Shown here: positions 9,524 to 20,176 of the stretch, one piece after another
Layout: each line of letters opens with the position of its first letter
Numbering within the stretch: position 1 is the stretch's first letter
Source: Paraglaciecola sp. MB-3u-78
GTDB lineage: Bacteria > Pseudomonadota > Gammaproteobacteria > Enterobacterales > Alteromonadaceae
Assembly: GCF_002835935.1 (NCBI RefSeq)
Contig: NZ_PJCF01000007.1
Location: 172,243 to 236,242 of the forward strand
Length of the DNA stretch: 64,000 nt
Direction: 5' to 3'
Translations under genes and position numbers: made by a program
The notes under the pieces: model-generated
Seen by the model: only the letters and a program-made list of their open reading frames with translations
Told to the model about the DNA's origin: nothing
Database searches by the model: none

Positions 9524-11383
9524 ATGTCTTCAGGTAAAAGTTGGACTAAGTCGTTGTTTGTTGGTTTATGGACCGCGCTTAATTTTAGTCGAAAGCTATT
9601 TTTAAATATTATTTTCATTGTTATCTTTATAGCCTTTATCTCGGTTTTCTTAAATAATGATAATCAAGTCACAGTTCCAGCAAATTCTGCATTAGTGCTG
9701 AAGTTAGCCGGTAACCTGGTCATTGAGAAAGAATCTGTCGATCCTTTCACCGAATTTATGGAGGAAGCTTTTGAGCAAGAGGACGACAACCCGGAAGTAT
9801 TACTACAAGATATATTACTAACTATCGAAAATGCCAAACAAGATAGTCGAATTAAAGCCTTAGTTTTAGACTTACACAGCTTTGGCAGTGCAGGGTTAGA
9901 TAAGTTAGAACAAATTGCTGTGGCATTAGAAAGCTTTAAAGAAAGCGACAAACAAATCTATGCTATTGGCGACTACTACACTCAAAACCAATATTACCTC
10001 GCCAGCCGTGCTGATCACCTATATCTGAACCCAATGGGTTTTATGATGTTTGAAGGTTATGGACGTTTCGGTATGTATTTCAAATCTGCTATCGAAAAGC
10101 TTAAAGCAGAAACTCACGTGTTCAAAGTGGGTACGTACAAGTCAGCTGTTGAACCCTATATTCGTGACGATATGTCAGACGCAGCAAAAGAAGCAAACAA
10201 AGCTTGGTTAACGGCAATGTGGACACAATACAAAACAAGTGTTGCACAAGCCCGCGGGTTGGATGTCAATCATTTTGATGAAGAACTCGATGTATTTATA
10301 GAAAAGTTTGAAAAATCAGAAGGTGACTTTGCACAATACGCATTGGATTATGGATGGGTTGATGCACTTAAAACTCGCGAACAAGCTCTACAAGAAATTG
10401 TGGCCGTGGTAGGTAAAGACAAAAGTGGCATGGGATTTAATGGGATCAGTTACAAAAGTTACCTAAGAGTCATCAATCCTGTATTACCCAATATACCTAA
10501 CAATATTGATAAGGTGGCTGTTGTCGTGGCAAAAGGCACTATTTTAAATGGCACTAAAAAGCCGGGACAAATTGGTGGTGACAGTACGGCTAAACTTCTG
10601 CGTAAAGCAAGATATGACGATACTGTAAAATCGGTTGTGTTATATGTCGACTCTCCGGGTGGCAGTGCTTTTGCTTCAGAAATCATTCGTCAAGAGGTTG
10701 AAAATTTACAAGCTGTAGGCAAACCCGTGGTTGCTGTAATGAGCACCTATGCAGCATCTGGCGGATATTGGATTTCTGCTGGTGCAGACAGAATAATTGC
10801 AGCGCCAAGCACTATTACCGGTTCGATAGGTATATTTGGCATGTTTTTAACCTTTGAAAACACCCTAGATTATTTAGGTATACATACCGATGGTGTCGGC
10901 ACCACTGAATTTGCTGGCATGGGGATCACTAAGACACTTAATCCTAAAGTCGCGGCCATTATGCAAAGAGGCATCGAGCATGGCTACGATCAATTTATCT
11001 CACTGGTTGCCGATAAGCGCGATATGAGCAAAGACCAAGTCGACGAGATAGCCCAAGGACGTGTTTGGATTGGAGAAAAGGCACTAGAGTTAGGCTTAGT
11101 GGATGAGTTAGGTTATTTAGATGACGGGGTGAAAGCTGCTGCTGAGTTAGCTAACTTGGAAACCTACGATACCCAATATATCCAAAGAACGTTGTCTAAA
11201 AGTGAATTATTCTGGAAAGAATTATTTCAAAACGTCAGTGTTTCTTTTGAAGGTGCTTTTGAAGTAGAAAAATCCAGTACTATTTTGAGTCTCGTTAAAG
11301 AATTAACCGCAGACATAGAAGCAGTAGCAAAGCTAAACGACCCTAAAGGTGTTTATGCTTATTGCTTGGCTTGTGAGTTGTAA
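9524..11383 (+). CDS. sppA: Signal peptide peptidase SppA (long, 67K type)
   Basis: The 619-residue product has one N-terminal membrane anchor (about residues 24-44) and tandem ClpP-like halves, the long SppA form. The catalytic lysine is K206 in VGTYKSAVEPY and the serine is S412 in YAASGGYWIS, aligning with the E. coli dyad by recall. It digests cleaved signal peptides in the inner membrane on the periplasmic side. It is a single gene followed by a clear terminator hairpin. Confidence 0.96.
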   Translation: MSSGKSWTKSLFVGLWTALNFSRKLFLNIIFIVIFIAFISVFLNNDNQVTVPANSALVLKLAGNLVIEKESVDPFTEFMEEAFEQEDDNPEVLLQDILLTIENAKQDSRIKALVLDLHSFGSAGLDKLEQIAVALESFKESDKQIYAIGDYYTQNQYYLASRADHLYLNPMGFMMFEGYGRFGMYFKSAIEKLKAETHVFKVGTYKSAVEPYIRDDMSDAAKEANKAWLTAMWTQYKTSVAQARGLDVNHFDEELDVFIEKFEKSEGDFAQYALDYGWVDALKTREQALQEIVAVVGKDKSGMGFNGISYKSYLRVINPVLPNIPNNIDKVAVVVAKGTILNGTKKPGQIGGDSTAKLLRKARYDDTVKSVVLYVDSPGGSAFASEIIRQEVENLQAVGKPVVAVMSTYAASGGYWISAGADRIIAAPSTITGSIGIFGMFLTFENTLDYLGIHTDGVGTTEFAGMGITKTLNPKVAAIMQRGIEHGYDQFISLVADKRDMSKDQVDEIAQGRVWIGEKALELGLVDELGYLDDGVKAAAELANLETYDTQYIQRTLSKSELFWKELFQNVSVSFEGAFEVEKSSTILSLVKELTADIEAVAKLNDPKGVYAYCLACEL

Positions 11384-11426
11384 GCTCCTCAGTATCTCAG
11401 ATAAATCAGCCTAATAGCTGAATAAT

Positions 11427-11461
11427 AAAATCCCAAGCATGTCTACCATGGTTGGGATTTT
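11427..11461 (+). terminator. Rho-independent terminator after sppA
   Basis: The arms AAAATCCCAAGCATG and CATGGTTGGGATTTT pair around a 5-base loop (one G-T mismatch) and are followed by T residues. It sits 44 bp after the sppA stop. The remaining 256 bp up to the next gene show nothing I can name. Confidence 0.85.
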
Positions 11462-11717
11462 TGCTTTAGAGCAAATATCAGCGTTTATGTTTTATACCCA
11501 AGATGTGTCTATAACAGGGTTAAAAAGGGAAATATTTTGCTGCTCAGTGAAGCCTAATATTTAGGCTCAAGAAACTTGTATTATGAACACAGTTAAGTAA
11601 CTCAGAAAAAGTTGTGACTGAATGCGCAATGAGAGATTAATTTTTTGGACTACGGCGCAATGGGTTAATGACGAGTTTTCCCGAATTAAACCACGACACC
11701 CGGCACGCCTTCCCCTT

Positions 11718-12209
11718 TTACTCCTTTTCACTTAAAGCAGCCAATAACTCCTTATCAAGACTTTGTGCCGACTCTTTAGCCTGAATCGCATATTTTTCTA
11801 GGGCATAATCCTGTTTTGTTTGTGGCTGCCAGCTGGGTACTTCTACTGGGTAACCCGCTTGGTCGCTGGCCACAAATACCATAATGCAATGACCCGTTTC
11901 GACCATTCTATTTTGTTTAGGATCACCAGCCACAATCCGAATATAGATGTGCATGCTGGTTTTTCCGGTATGCACTATTTGAGCATTAAGAGTCACCATC
12001 TGCCCTACTAAAATTGGCCGAATAAATCGAATTCCTCCAATAGATACTGTGACACAATAATGTCCACTCCACTGGGCGGCACAAGCATAACCGGCTTGAT
12101 CCATCCACTTCATCACAGCACCGCCATGCACTTTACCACCAAAATTGACATCAGTAGGCTCGGCTAAAAATCGAAAGTCTAAAGAGCGGCGTTGTTGTTG
12201 ATCTTGCAT
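11718..12209 (-). CDS. Acyl-CoA thioesterase, hotdog fold (YciA-like)
   Basis: The 163-residue product shows the acyl-CoA hydrolase hotdog pattern: NFGGKVHGGAVMKWMDQAGYACA, with the catalytic aspartate in WMDQAG, then IRFIRPILVGQ and GHCIMVFVA. Such enzymes hydrolyse acyl-CoA thioesters in the cytoplasm; chain-length preference is not visible. ATG 12209 is chosen over an in-frame TTG at 12221. It is divergent from sprT. Confidence 0.88.
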   Translation of the reverse strand: MQDQQQRRSLDFRFLAEPTDVNFGGKVHGGAVMKWMDQAGYACAAQWSGHYCVTVSIGGIRFIRPILVGQMVTLNAQIVHTGKTSMHIYIRIVAGDPKQNRMVETGHCIMVFVASDQAGYPVEVPSWQPQTKQDYALEKYAIQAKESAQSLDKELLAALSEKE

Positions 12210-12295
12210 TGATAGTCTCAAAAGGATTGGCTTTGCGTGATTATTGGTTAAAATACACCTAATGTCAGTAACTCATCTAAGATGTAGACCATTTT

Positions 12296-12787
12296 TTGTC
12301 ATTGAATTCCCAACAATTAGTTATTCAGAAAGTTGAACAATGTATTAGTCATGCTGGCTGTTACTTTGAGCAAAACTTCACGTTGCCCAAAATAAGCTTT
12401 AACCAGAGGGGTAAAATTGCAGGTTGTGCGCGACTGCAATTAAACGAGTTACGTTTTAATCCCATTTTGCTATCTGACAACCTTGATGCATTCTTGGAGG
12501 TGGTTGTTCCTCATGAAGTTTGCCATTTATTGGCTTATAGACTTTTTGGAAAAGTGCGCCCTCACGGTAAAGAATGGCAAAGCCTAATGCTCGAGCTTTT
12601 TGATGTAAAAGGGCAAACCTATCATCAGATGGATGTCACAAAAGTAAAAGGCAAAAGCTTCAACTATCGATGTGAATGTGGACCAATAGAATTAAGCATA
12701 AGAAGACACAATAAAGTGCTCAAGGGAGAACAAACCTACATTTGCAGAAAGTGTCGAACTCCGTTAACGGTCGATATTTCCCTTTAA
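12296..12787 (+). CDS. sprT: SprT-family zinc metalloprotease-like protein
   Basis: The 163-residue product has HEVCH at 73-77, the zinc-binding helix of the SprT/Spartan family, and a C-terminal zinc ribbon with Cys pairs CEC and CRKC. Length fits bacterial SprT (about 165). The start appears to be TTG 12296; no ATG is available nearby in frame. In eukaryotes the family cleaves DNA-protein crosslinks; the bacterial role is poorly defined. Confidence 0.9.
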   Translation: MSLNSQQLVIQKVEQCISHAGCYFEQNFTLPKISFNQRGKIAGCARLQLNELRFNPILLSDNLDAFLEVVVPHEVCHLLAYRLFGKVRPHGKEWQSLMLELFDVKGQTYHQMDVTKVKGKSFNYRCECGPIELSIRRHNKVLKGEQTYICRKCRTPLTVDISL

Positions 12788-12796
12788 CCTAAAGGT

Positions 12797-13150
12797 CTAG
12801 TTGCCACCACCAGAAGTACCAGAGCTAGATGTGGCAACTATAGTACTTGACGCTGCAGCTTGTTGTGAGGCAATTTGACTAGAAATAGCAGCCGCCGAAC
12901 TTTGATTTTCACTCGCTATAATACAAGCCCCAAAGCCATAACCACTTAAACCATTTTCCCAAACAATATCACCTGTGTCGGCGTTTAAACAAAACAAATG
13001 CCCACCTGAATAAGCAAAAACCTGATTATCTTCATAATAAACATTGGTCACACTACTAGAAGACTTTAACTTACTGGTCCAAAGAATATCGCCAGTTGCT
13101 TTGTCTAGACAAACAGCCTTACCTTGTATACCTATAAAAAGTTTATTCAC
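12797..13150 (-). CDS. Short PQQ-like beta-propeller repeat protein with Ser/Ala-rich tail
   Basis: The 117-residue product holds about two propeller blades of the PQQ-repeat type (AVCLDKATGDILWTS and LFCLNADTGDIVWENG), then a low-complexity tail rich in serine, alanine and glutamine ending SSGTSGGGN. Complete propellers need more blades, so this is either a fragment or a small repeat protein that oligomerises. No signal peptide is seen. It lies head to tail with yfbV, 31 bp downstream. Confidence 0.7.
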   Translation of the reverse strand: MNKLFIGIQGKAVCLDKATGDILWTSKLKSSSSVTNVYYEDNQVFAYSGGHLFCLNADTGDIVWENGLSGYGFGACIIASENQSSAAAISSQIASQQAAASSTIVATSSSGTSGGGN

Positions 13151-13181
13151 ACCAATGACTCTTTAGTTATAACTATGATGT

Positions 13182-13628
13182 TTAGAACCAACGTTTAGTA
13201 AAAGCCTTATCTAACTCGTCAAAAGCAGTTTTTAATAGTCTGGCAAGTTCTTTATATTCAGGCTTAGCTTTGGGGGAACGCAACGCACAACCTTGCATTT
13301 GCATTTTGTGATGAATATCTAAGTACCAACTTTTTAATGCTGGTGGCAGGTTTTGATTTGAACGGTGTCCTAACCACATCAATCCTTGCATAGGTAAGGA
13401 TAAAAAGAATATACCTATGGCCAGTGCTTGAGGCAATTGTTCAACCCCTTGCAAATTAATTAATGCTACAACCGTTAAAACGGCTAGAGCCGGCATCACT
13501 TTTATGGAAAATTTAGTCGCTGAAATAACCCTGCATTCAGGAAACATGCCATACAACTGCTGTTGCATAGGCCAAGTCTGCATATATTGCTGACCATCTT
13601 TTACCATTGCTGTAATAGTTTGTGGCAA
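13182..13628 (-). CDS. yfbV: UPF0208 / DUF412 inner-membrane protein YfbV
   Basis: The 148-residue product matches E. coli YfbV in layout: QYMQTWPM near the N-terminus, two membrane segments around residues 45-85, and LSLPMQGLMWLG followed by a helical C-terminal part with LLKTAFDELDKAF. The start is probably TTG 13628 with a GGAG site upstream. Position beside ackA is the same as in E. coli. YfbV has been linked to Ter macrodomain insulation in E. coli; the role here is not tested. Confidence 0.9.
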   Translation of the reverse strand: MPQTITAMVKDGQQYMQTWPMQQQLYGMFPECRVISATKFSIKVMPALAVLTVVALINLQGVEQLPQALAIGIFFLSLPMQGLMWLGHRSNQNLPPALKSWYLDIHHKMQMQGCALRSPKAKPEYKELARLLKTAFDELDKAFTKRWF

Positions 13629-13786
13629 CTCAGTTACTCCATAATAAAGCTTGAGCCTATACTAACGGCTAAATCACGCATAAGCTAACATCCTAAAGTT
13701 ATATAAAATCAACTATCGATACCCAAAGATTTCTCATAACGCTACTATTAATATTCATTCTTATTTTATATAAAAAGTTTTTACTT

Positions 13787-14977
13787 ATGGATCAATACGT
13801 TCTCGTTCTTAATTGTGGAAGCTCGTCTATTAAATTTGCGATTATCGAAGCCAAAACAGGAACATCTCCCCTACATGGATTGGCAGAAAATCTTGGCACT
13901 GCTTCTAGCAAGTTTGGTTTTAGTTACCAACACAAACAGTATGATGGCGAATTGCCAGTCAATACTGACCATCAACAAGCATTAGCTGTCATTGCTGATA
14001 CCCTCAAGCAGTTCGAATATTTAAGCCAACGGATTGTTGCAGTAGGACATAGAGTGGTGCACGGCGGTGAATCTTTTACTCGCTCAACCTTGATAGATGA
14101 GCAGGTTAAACATGCCATTGAAAAAACATCACTGATGGCGCCGTTACATAATCCAGTCAACTTAACTGGTATCACCAGTGCTCAAAACGCGTTCCCGCAT
14201 TTACCTCATATTGCTGTATTTGACACGGCCTTTTTTCAGACTATGCCTAAACACGCTTACCTCTATGCGCTACCCTATGAGCTTTATCAACAACATAATA
14301 TTAGGCGCTATGGTTTTCATGGCACTAGTCATTATTTTGTGGCACACGAGGCGGCGAATACCCTTAAAAAAGAGTTATCGACTTGTAACTTGATCACGGC
14401 ACACCTTGGTAATGGATGCAGCATAGCGGCTATAAGGCAAGGAAAAGCTATTGACACCAGTTTAGGTTTTACACCTTTAGAAGGCTTAGTGATGGGTACC
14501 CGCTGTGGTGATCTTGATCCAAGTTTACCTACTTATCTCATTGAGCAACTAGGCTACTCATCTGCTGAGGTAACAGAGTTGTTGAATAAAGAGTCTGGAT
14601 TGCTGGGTATTTCAAAACTAAGCAATGATTGCAGAACACTTGAACAACAAGCCAAAGAAGGTAACCAACAAGCTAAACTGGCTCTCGATATGTTTATCTA
14701 TCGTTTAGTCAAATATATTGGCGCGTATTTAGCGGTTGTAGGCCCATTAGATGCTTTGGTTTTTACTGGCGGTATTGGTGAAAATTCTGCCTATGTCAGG
14801 GAAAACACCATTAATCAGTTGACACATATGGGATTGCAGCTTGACCCAGACAAAAATCTAGAAATGCGTTTTGGGCAGTCTGGGCTCATTAGCCGTATCA
14901 ATACAAAACCCATTTTTGCCATTGCCACCAATGAAGAATGGGTGATTGCTAAAGATGCCATGCAATACGTTCATTAA
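13787..14977 (+). CDS. ackA: Acetate kinase
   Basis: The 396-residue product has the ASKHA signature motifs: LVLNCGSSSIKFA at the N-terminus, RRYGFHGTSH in the middle and VFTGGIGENS near the C-terminus. It interconverts acetate plus ATP with acetyl phosphate plus ADP. It lies 9 bp before pta, forming the usual acetate overflow/uptake operon, and is divergent from yfbV. Confidence 0.98.
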   Translation: MDQYVLVLNCGSSSIKFAIIEAKTGTSPLHGLAENLGTASSKFGFSYQHKQYDGELPVNTDHQQALAVIADTLKQFEYLSQRIVAVGHRVVHGGESFTRSTLIDEQVKHAIEKTSLMAPLHNPVNLTGITSAQNAFPHLPHIAVFDTAFFQTMPKHAYLYALPYELYQQHNIRRYGFHGTSHYFVAHEAANTLKKELSTCNLITAHLGNGCSIAAIRQGKAIDTSLGFTPLEGLVMGTRCGDLDPSLPTYLIEQLGYSSAEVTELLNKESGLLGISKLSNDCRTLEQQAKEGNQQAKLALDMFIYRLVKYIGAYLAVVGPLDALVFTGGIGENSAYVRENTINQLTHMGLQLDPDKNLEMRFGQSGLISRINTKPIFAIATNEEWVIAKDAMQYVH

Positions 14978-14986
14978 AGGATCACT

Positions 14987-17122
14987 ATGCCACGTCGAAT
15001 AATGTTGATACCGGTAGGTACCAATGTGGGTTTAACCAGCGTTAGCCTTGGATTGGTTAGAGTCATGCAGCAGCAAGGTCTAAAGGTTAATTTTTTCAAA
15101 CCTGTTGGCCAACCAAGGCAAGGAGACAGTGAAGCAGAAAAGTCTACGACCATCGCGACTAACGTAGGATTATTAAAACCCGCTAAGCCTTTGTCTACCT
15201 CATATGTTGAAGAGATGATCAGTCAAGACAAAATTGATATTTTGTTAGAAGACATCATTGCACTGTTTGAGAAACACGCTGATAAAGAAGATATCACCAT
15301 TATCGAAGGTTTAGTGTCGACCCAAAACCATCCTTATGCCGTACGTTTGAATAGGGAAATTTGCAATGCCTTAGATGCACAGATTGTGTTGGTCAGTGCC
15401 CCTGGAAGTTTGCTGTTGAATCAACTTAACGACAAACTAGAAATTGTGGCTGACAGTTATGGGGGCCACAAAGGTAAAAAGGTCATCGGTTGTATTTTTA
15501 ATAAGGTCAATGCCCCCATTGATGACAAAGGTCGTTTAAGTAGCGAATTAATCGAAAATCATGACGACAGTCAAACCACTGATGTGGTCAATAAGTTATC
15601 CAAGCTGCCTATCTTCTCAAAATCCTTTGCCTTACTAGGCTCTATCCCTTGGAGCTTTGAGCTTATCGCCCCCCGTGTTGTAGATGTCTGTAAACATCTG
15701 AATGCGCAGCTATTAAACGAAGGCGATTATCAACACAGACGGCTGCGAAGCGTGCATTTTTGTGCTCGCGAAATCCACAATATGGTATCCATCCTTAAAC
15801 CCGGCGCACTGCTGGTAATATCCGGTGATAGAAGTGACGTACTGGTGTCATCCTGCTTGGCGGCACAAAATGGTACAAAAATTGGAGCATTGTTGTTGAC
15901 TGGCGGCTATCAACCCGACCCGCGGATTTGGCAGCTTTGTTCTCAAGCGTTAGAAACCGGTTTACCCGTTTTGCTGACAAATGATAACACTTGGCAAACA
16001 TCTCTCAATTTACATATGTTCAATCAAGAGGTACCCGCCGACGACGAACAACGTATCAACAGGGTGATGGATCACACCGCGGCATGTGTGGATCCTGATT
16101 GGGTAGCGTCAATCTCAAAGGACTCAAATAGAGCCTTAAGACTCTCTCCTTCAGCATTTCGCTACAAATTAACCCAACTGGCACAGCAAGCTAACAAAAC
16201 CGTGGTACTCCCAGAGGGTGAAGAGCCAAGAACAATCAAGGCCGCAGCCATTTGTGCCCATAGAAATATCGCACGGTGCATTTTGCTTGGCAACAAAACA
16301 GAGATATTAAGAGTGGCCCAACAACAAGGCGTTGTGTTACCTGATTCAGTTAAAATCATACAGCCTGAAGACATCCGCAATCAGTATGTAAAACCTATGG
16401 TTGAATTACGTAAACATAAAGGATTAACGGCTGTAGTAGCTAAAGAGCTTTTACTCGATAACGTGGTGCTAGGCACCATGATGTTGCAGCAAAATCATGT
16501 GGATGGATTAGTGTCAGGTGCTGTGAATACCACAGCCAATACTATTCGCCCAGCATTACAATTAATTAAAACTGCACCTGGGGCATCTTTAGTTTCCTCA
16601 ATATTTTTTATGTTATTGCCAGAGCAAGTATTAGTGTATGGCGATTGTGCTATCAACCCAGACCCTAATGCTGAGCAACTTGCGGATATCGCTATTCAAT
16701 CGGCCGACTCAGCAGCGGCTTTTGGTATCGAACCAAAAGTAGCTATGATCAGCTACAGCACAGGTAATTCAGGTACTGGCACAGACGTTGAAAAAGTCAA
16801 ATTGGCCACTAAATTAGCGCAGCAAAAACGCCCTGACTTGTTAATCGATGGACCTTTGCAATATGATGCGGCGGTAATGGAAAGTGTTGCCAAGAACAAA
16901 GCGCCCAACAGCAAAGTCGCAGGTCATGCCACAGTGTTTATTTTTCCCGATCTGAATACCGGAAATACAACGTACAAAGCAGTGCAACGTAGTGCTAATT
17001 TGGTCAGTATTGGGCCAATGTTGCAAGGCATGGGCAAACCCGTTAACGATTTAAGCCGGGGTGCACTGGTAGATGATATTGTGTATACGATAGCCTTGAC
17101 CGCAATTCAGGCAACACAGTGA
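14987..17122 (+). CDS. pta: Phosphate acetyltransferase (long form)
   Basis: The 711-residue product is the long Pta: an N-terminal P-loop-like dethiobiotin-synthetase domain (residues 1-215), a DRTGG domain (about 220-330) and a C-terminal catalytic PTA domain (about 390-708) with [10 protein letters not shown] and [10 protein letters not shown]. It interconverts acetyl-CoA and acetyl phosphate with AckA. A GGATCACT ribosome site precedes the ATG, 9 bp after ackA. Confidence 0.97.
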   Translation: MPRRIMLIPVGTNVGLTSVSLGLVRVMQQQGLKVNFFKPVGQPRQGDSEAEKSTTIATNVGLLKPAKPLSTSYVEEMISQDKIDILLEDIIALFEKHADKEDITIIEGLVSTQNHPYAVRLNREICNALDAQIVLVSAPGSLLLNQLNDKLEIVADSYGGHKGKKVIGCIFNKVNAPIDDKGRLSSELIENHDDSQTTDVVNKLSKLPIFSKSFALLGSIPWSFELIAPRVVDVCKHLNAQLLNEGDYQHRRLRSVHFCAREIHNMVSILKPGALLVISGDRSDVLVSSCLAAQNGTKIGALLLTGGYQPDPRIWQLCSQALETGLPVLLTNDNTWQTSLNLHMFNQEVPADDEQRINRVMDHTAACVDPDWVASISKDSNRALRLSPSAFRYKLTQLAQQANKTVVLPEGEEPRTIKAAAICAHRNIARCILLGNKTEILRVAQQQGVVLPDSVKIIQPEDIRNQYVKPMVELRKHKGLTAVVAKELLLDNVVLGTMMLQQNHVDGLVSGAVNTTANTIRPALQLIKTAPGASLVSSIFFMLLPEQVLVYGDCAINPDPNAEQLADIAIQSADSAAAFGIEPKVAMISYSTGNSGTGTDVEKVKLATKLAQQKRPDLLIDGPLQYDAAVMESVAKNKAPNSKVAGHATVFIFPDLNTGNTTYKAVQRSANLVSIGPMLQGMGKPVNDLSRGALVDDIVYTIALTAIQATQ

Positions 17123-17260
17123 AAAATGAAGACATTGACTATAATTTAGTTACACACTGGATATTGAAAGTACACGACTTGCCCACATATTAAACCAGCA
17201 ATATATAAATGAAAATTTTGGTCATCTTAGGTGGCTTCTGAAACATATTTGGAGAGTTAA

Positions 17261-18214
<954 letters not shown>

Positions 18215-18230
18215 CCGTTATATAGAATAC

Positions 18231-18257
18231 AAAGGCCTCGACTTGAGGCCTTTTTTT
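18231..18257 (+). terminator. Rho-independent terminator after trxB
   Basis: AAAGGCCTC and GAGGCCTTT pair around GACTT and are followed by a T-run, 17 bp after the trxB stop. Confidence 0.9.
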
Positions 18258-18294
18258 ATTCACTATTGGCATAACAGGCAACAATGATATTCCT

Positions 18295-19008
18295 ATGCTG
18301 ACGCTGACTAAGCTAAATCAACAACTTATATTTCCACCCGCAGACATAGCTCAAACCGATCCAAATGGTTTGTTAGCATTTGGTGGGGACTTGAGTGCCA
18401 AACGGCTACTTTTAGCCTATTCATCTGGTATATTTCCGTGGTTCAGTCAAGATGAACCTATTATGTGGTGGTCTCCAGACCCACGAGGGATATTGCCCTT
18501 AGATAACTTTAAGTGCAGTAAAAGCCTAAAAAAGTTTGCCCGAAACTGTGACTATCACATCACCATCAATAGCGCCTTTGACCAGGTCATAGATATTTGT
18601 GCAGCCATTCCTAGAAACGATTCTGGCACCTGGATTACGAATGACATGCTAAATGCCTACAAAAAGCTTCACCAACTTGGTCATGCCCATTCAGTCGAAG
18701 TCTGGAGCGAGGATGACTTAGTGGGTGGTCTGTACGGCATAACAGTGGGTAAGGTCTTTTGTGGGGAGTCGATGTTTCACAAAGCCACGAATGCATCTAA
18801 ATTAGCGATGTTGTCTTTAGTTGAATTACTCAAATCCCAAGCAGCAGAATTTATCGATTGTCAGATGCAAAATCCCCATTTAGCCAGTTTAGGTTGTATT
18901 GAAGTGCCTAGAGATAAGTTTTTAACTATGTTGCAAGAGCAACGCCTACAATTATTTGATCCAGACGTTTGGCGGCCACAAACACTTAACCTCACGAAAT
19001 GGCTATAA
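18295..19008 (+). CDS. aat: Leucyl/phenylalanyl-tRNA-protein transferase
   Basis: The 237-residue product has the Aat signatures FPPADIAQTDPNGLLAFGGDL, FPWF, WWSPDPRGILP and CGESMFH. It adds Leu or Phe to the N-terminus of proteins beginning with Lys or Arg, creating N-degrons. It is immediately followed by the Bpt-type transferase gene, and the acceptor ClpS and the protease subunit ClpA are encoded 2-5 kb away. Confidence 0.97.
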   Translation: MLTLTKLNQQLIFPPADIAQTDPNGLLAFGGDLSAKRLLLAYSSGIFPWFSQDEPIMWWSPDPRGILPLDNFKCSKSLKKFARNCDYHITINSAFDQVIDICAAIPRNDSGTWITNDMLNAYKKLHQLGHAHSVEVWSEDDLVGGLYGITVGKVFCGESMFHKATNASKLAMLSLVELLKSQAAEFIDCQMQNPHLASLGCIEVPRDKFLTMLQEQRLQLFDPDVWRPQTLNLTKWL

Positions 19009-19012
19009 TCTT

Positions 19013-19732
19013 ATGGGTATGAAATTCGGCATAACCACACCTTTTACTTGTAGTTATCTACCAGAGGAAGATGAGCGGCTATTGGTTTTTATGAGCGATA
19101 CAGAACCCACTATCTCTGAATATGACTTTTTAATTGGGGCGGGCTTCAGGCGTAGCGGAACACAAGTGTACCGACCACATTGTGGCTCGTGTAACGCCTG
19201 TGAGTCTATTCGACTACCAGTCCAGAGATTTGCACCGTCTAAGAGTCAAAAGCGCATCATGAAGCGCAACCAGGACCTGACAATACGTATTAGTAATAGT
19301 GACAAGCCAGAATATTATCCGCTGTATGAGTCCTATATAAACCAACGCCATGACGACGGCAGCATGTACCCGGCTACTAAAGAACAATATCAAGGTTTTA
19401 TCTTAAGTCCTTGGAACAACGCTTTGTTTATTGAGATTTACGCAACTGACGAACACGCTAACGATGAACTTATTGCTGTAGCAGTCACCGACAACCTTGT
19501 ATCTTCTCTTTCAGCTTTATACACTTTTTTTAAGCCCGAACAACAACAACGGTCACTAGGAAGCTTTGCTATCTTGCAACAAATCGAACTTGCTAAGTCG
19601 TTAAATAAACCTTTCTTATATTTGGGATATCAAATAGATACCTGTCAAAAAATGAGCTATAAACAGAATTTTTTACCCCATGAGCGCTTTTTTAACGATA
19701 AATGGCAACTAATTACAAAAAAAGCAGGGTAA
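19013..19732 (+). CDS. bpt: Aspartate/glutamate leucyltransferase (Bpt)
   Basis: The 239-residue product is of the arginyl-tRNA-transferase family (ATE N and C domains), with the cysteine pair HCGSCNACESIR near residues 60-70 and SSLSALYTFF in the C-terminal acyltransferase fold. Bacterial Bpt adds leucine to N-terminal Asp or Glu. The start at ATG 19013 lies 4 bp after the aat stop; an ATG at 19019 is also possible. The two genes form one unit. Confidence 0.94.
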   Translation: MGMKFGITTPFTCSYLPEEDERLLVFMSDTEPTISEYDFLIGAGFRRSGTQVYRPHCGSCNACESIRLPVQRFAPSKSQKRIMKRNQDLTIRISNSDKPEYYPLYESYINQRHDDGSMYPATKEQYQGFILSPWNNALFIEIYATDEHANDELIAVAVTDNLVSSLSALYTFFKPEQQQRSLGSFAILQQIELAKSLNKPFLYLGYQIDTCQKMSYKQNFLPHERFFNDKWQLITKKAG

Positions 19733-19816
19733 AGCTTTACACTCGCTCCCTTATTGGGCAAAATCTGCGCGGCATTTTTAGACACTTATTTTATTGATTA
19801 GAGGTAACAGAGTTAG

Positions 19817-20035
<219 letters not shown>

Positions 20036-20101
20036 TAAATTAGCAATTTATTTTTGGGTTAATGAGGCAGATTTCTTAACTTAATTTTAGATTTAAAATA
20101 C

Positions 20102-20135
20102 AAAAAAACCGATATTGAAAAATATCGGTTTTTTT
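20102..20135. terminator. Bidirectional terminator between infA and clpA
   Basis: AAAAAAACCGATATT and AATATCGGTTTTTTT pair around GAAA. The A-run and T-run serve both convergent genes. Confidence 0.92.
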
Positions 20136-20176
20136 ATGTCTTGGCTAATTAATCTTAACGATACTACTTAACGATA

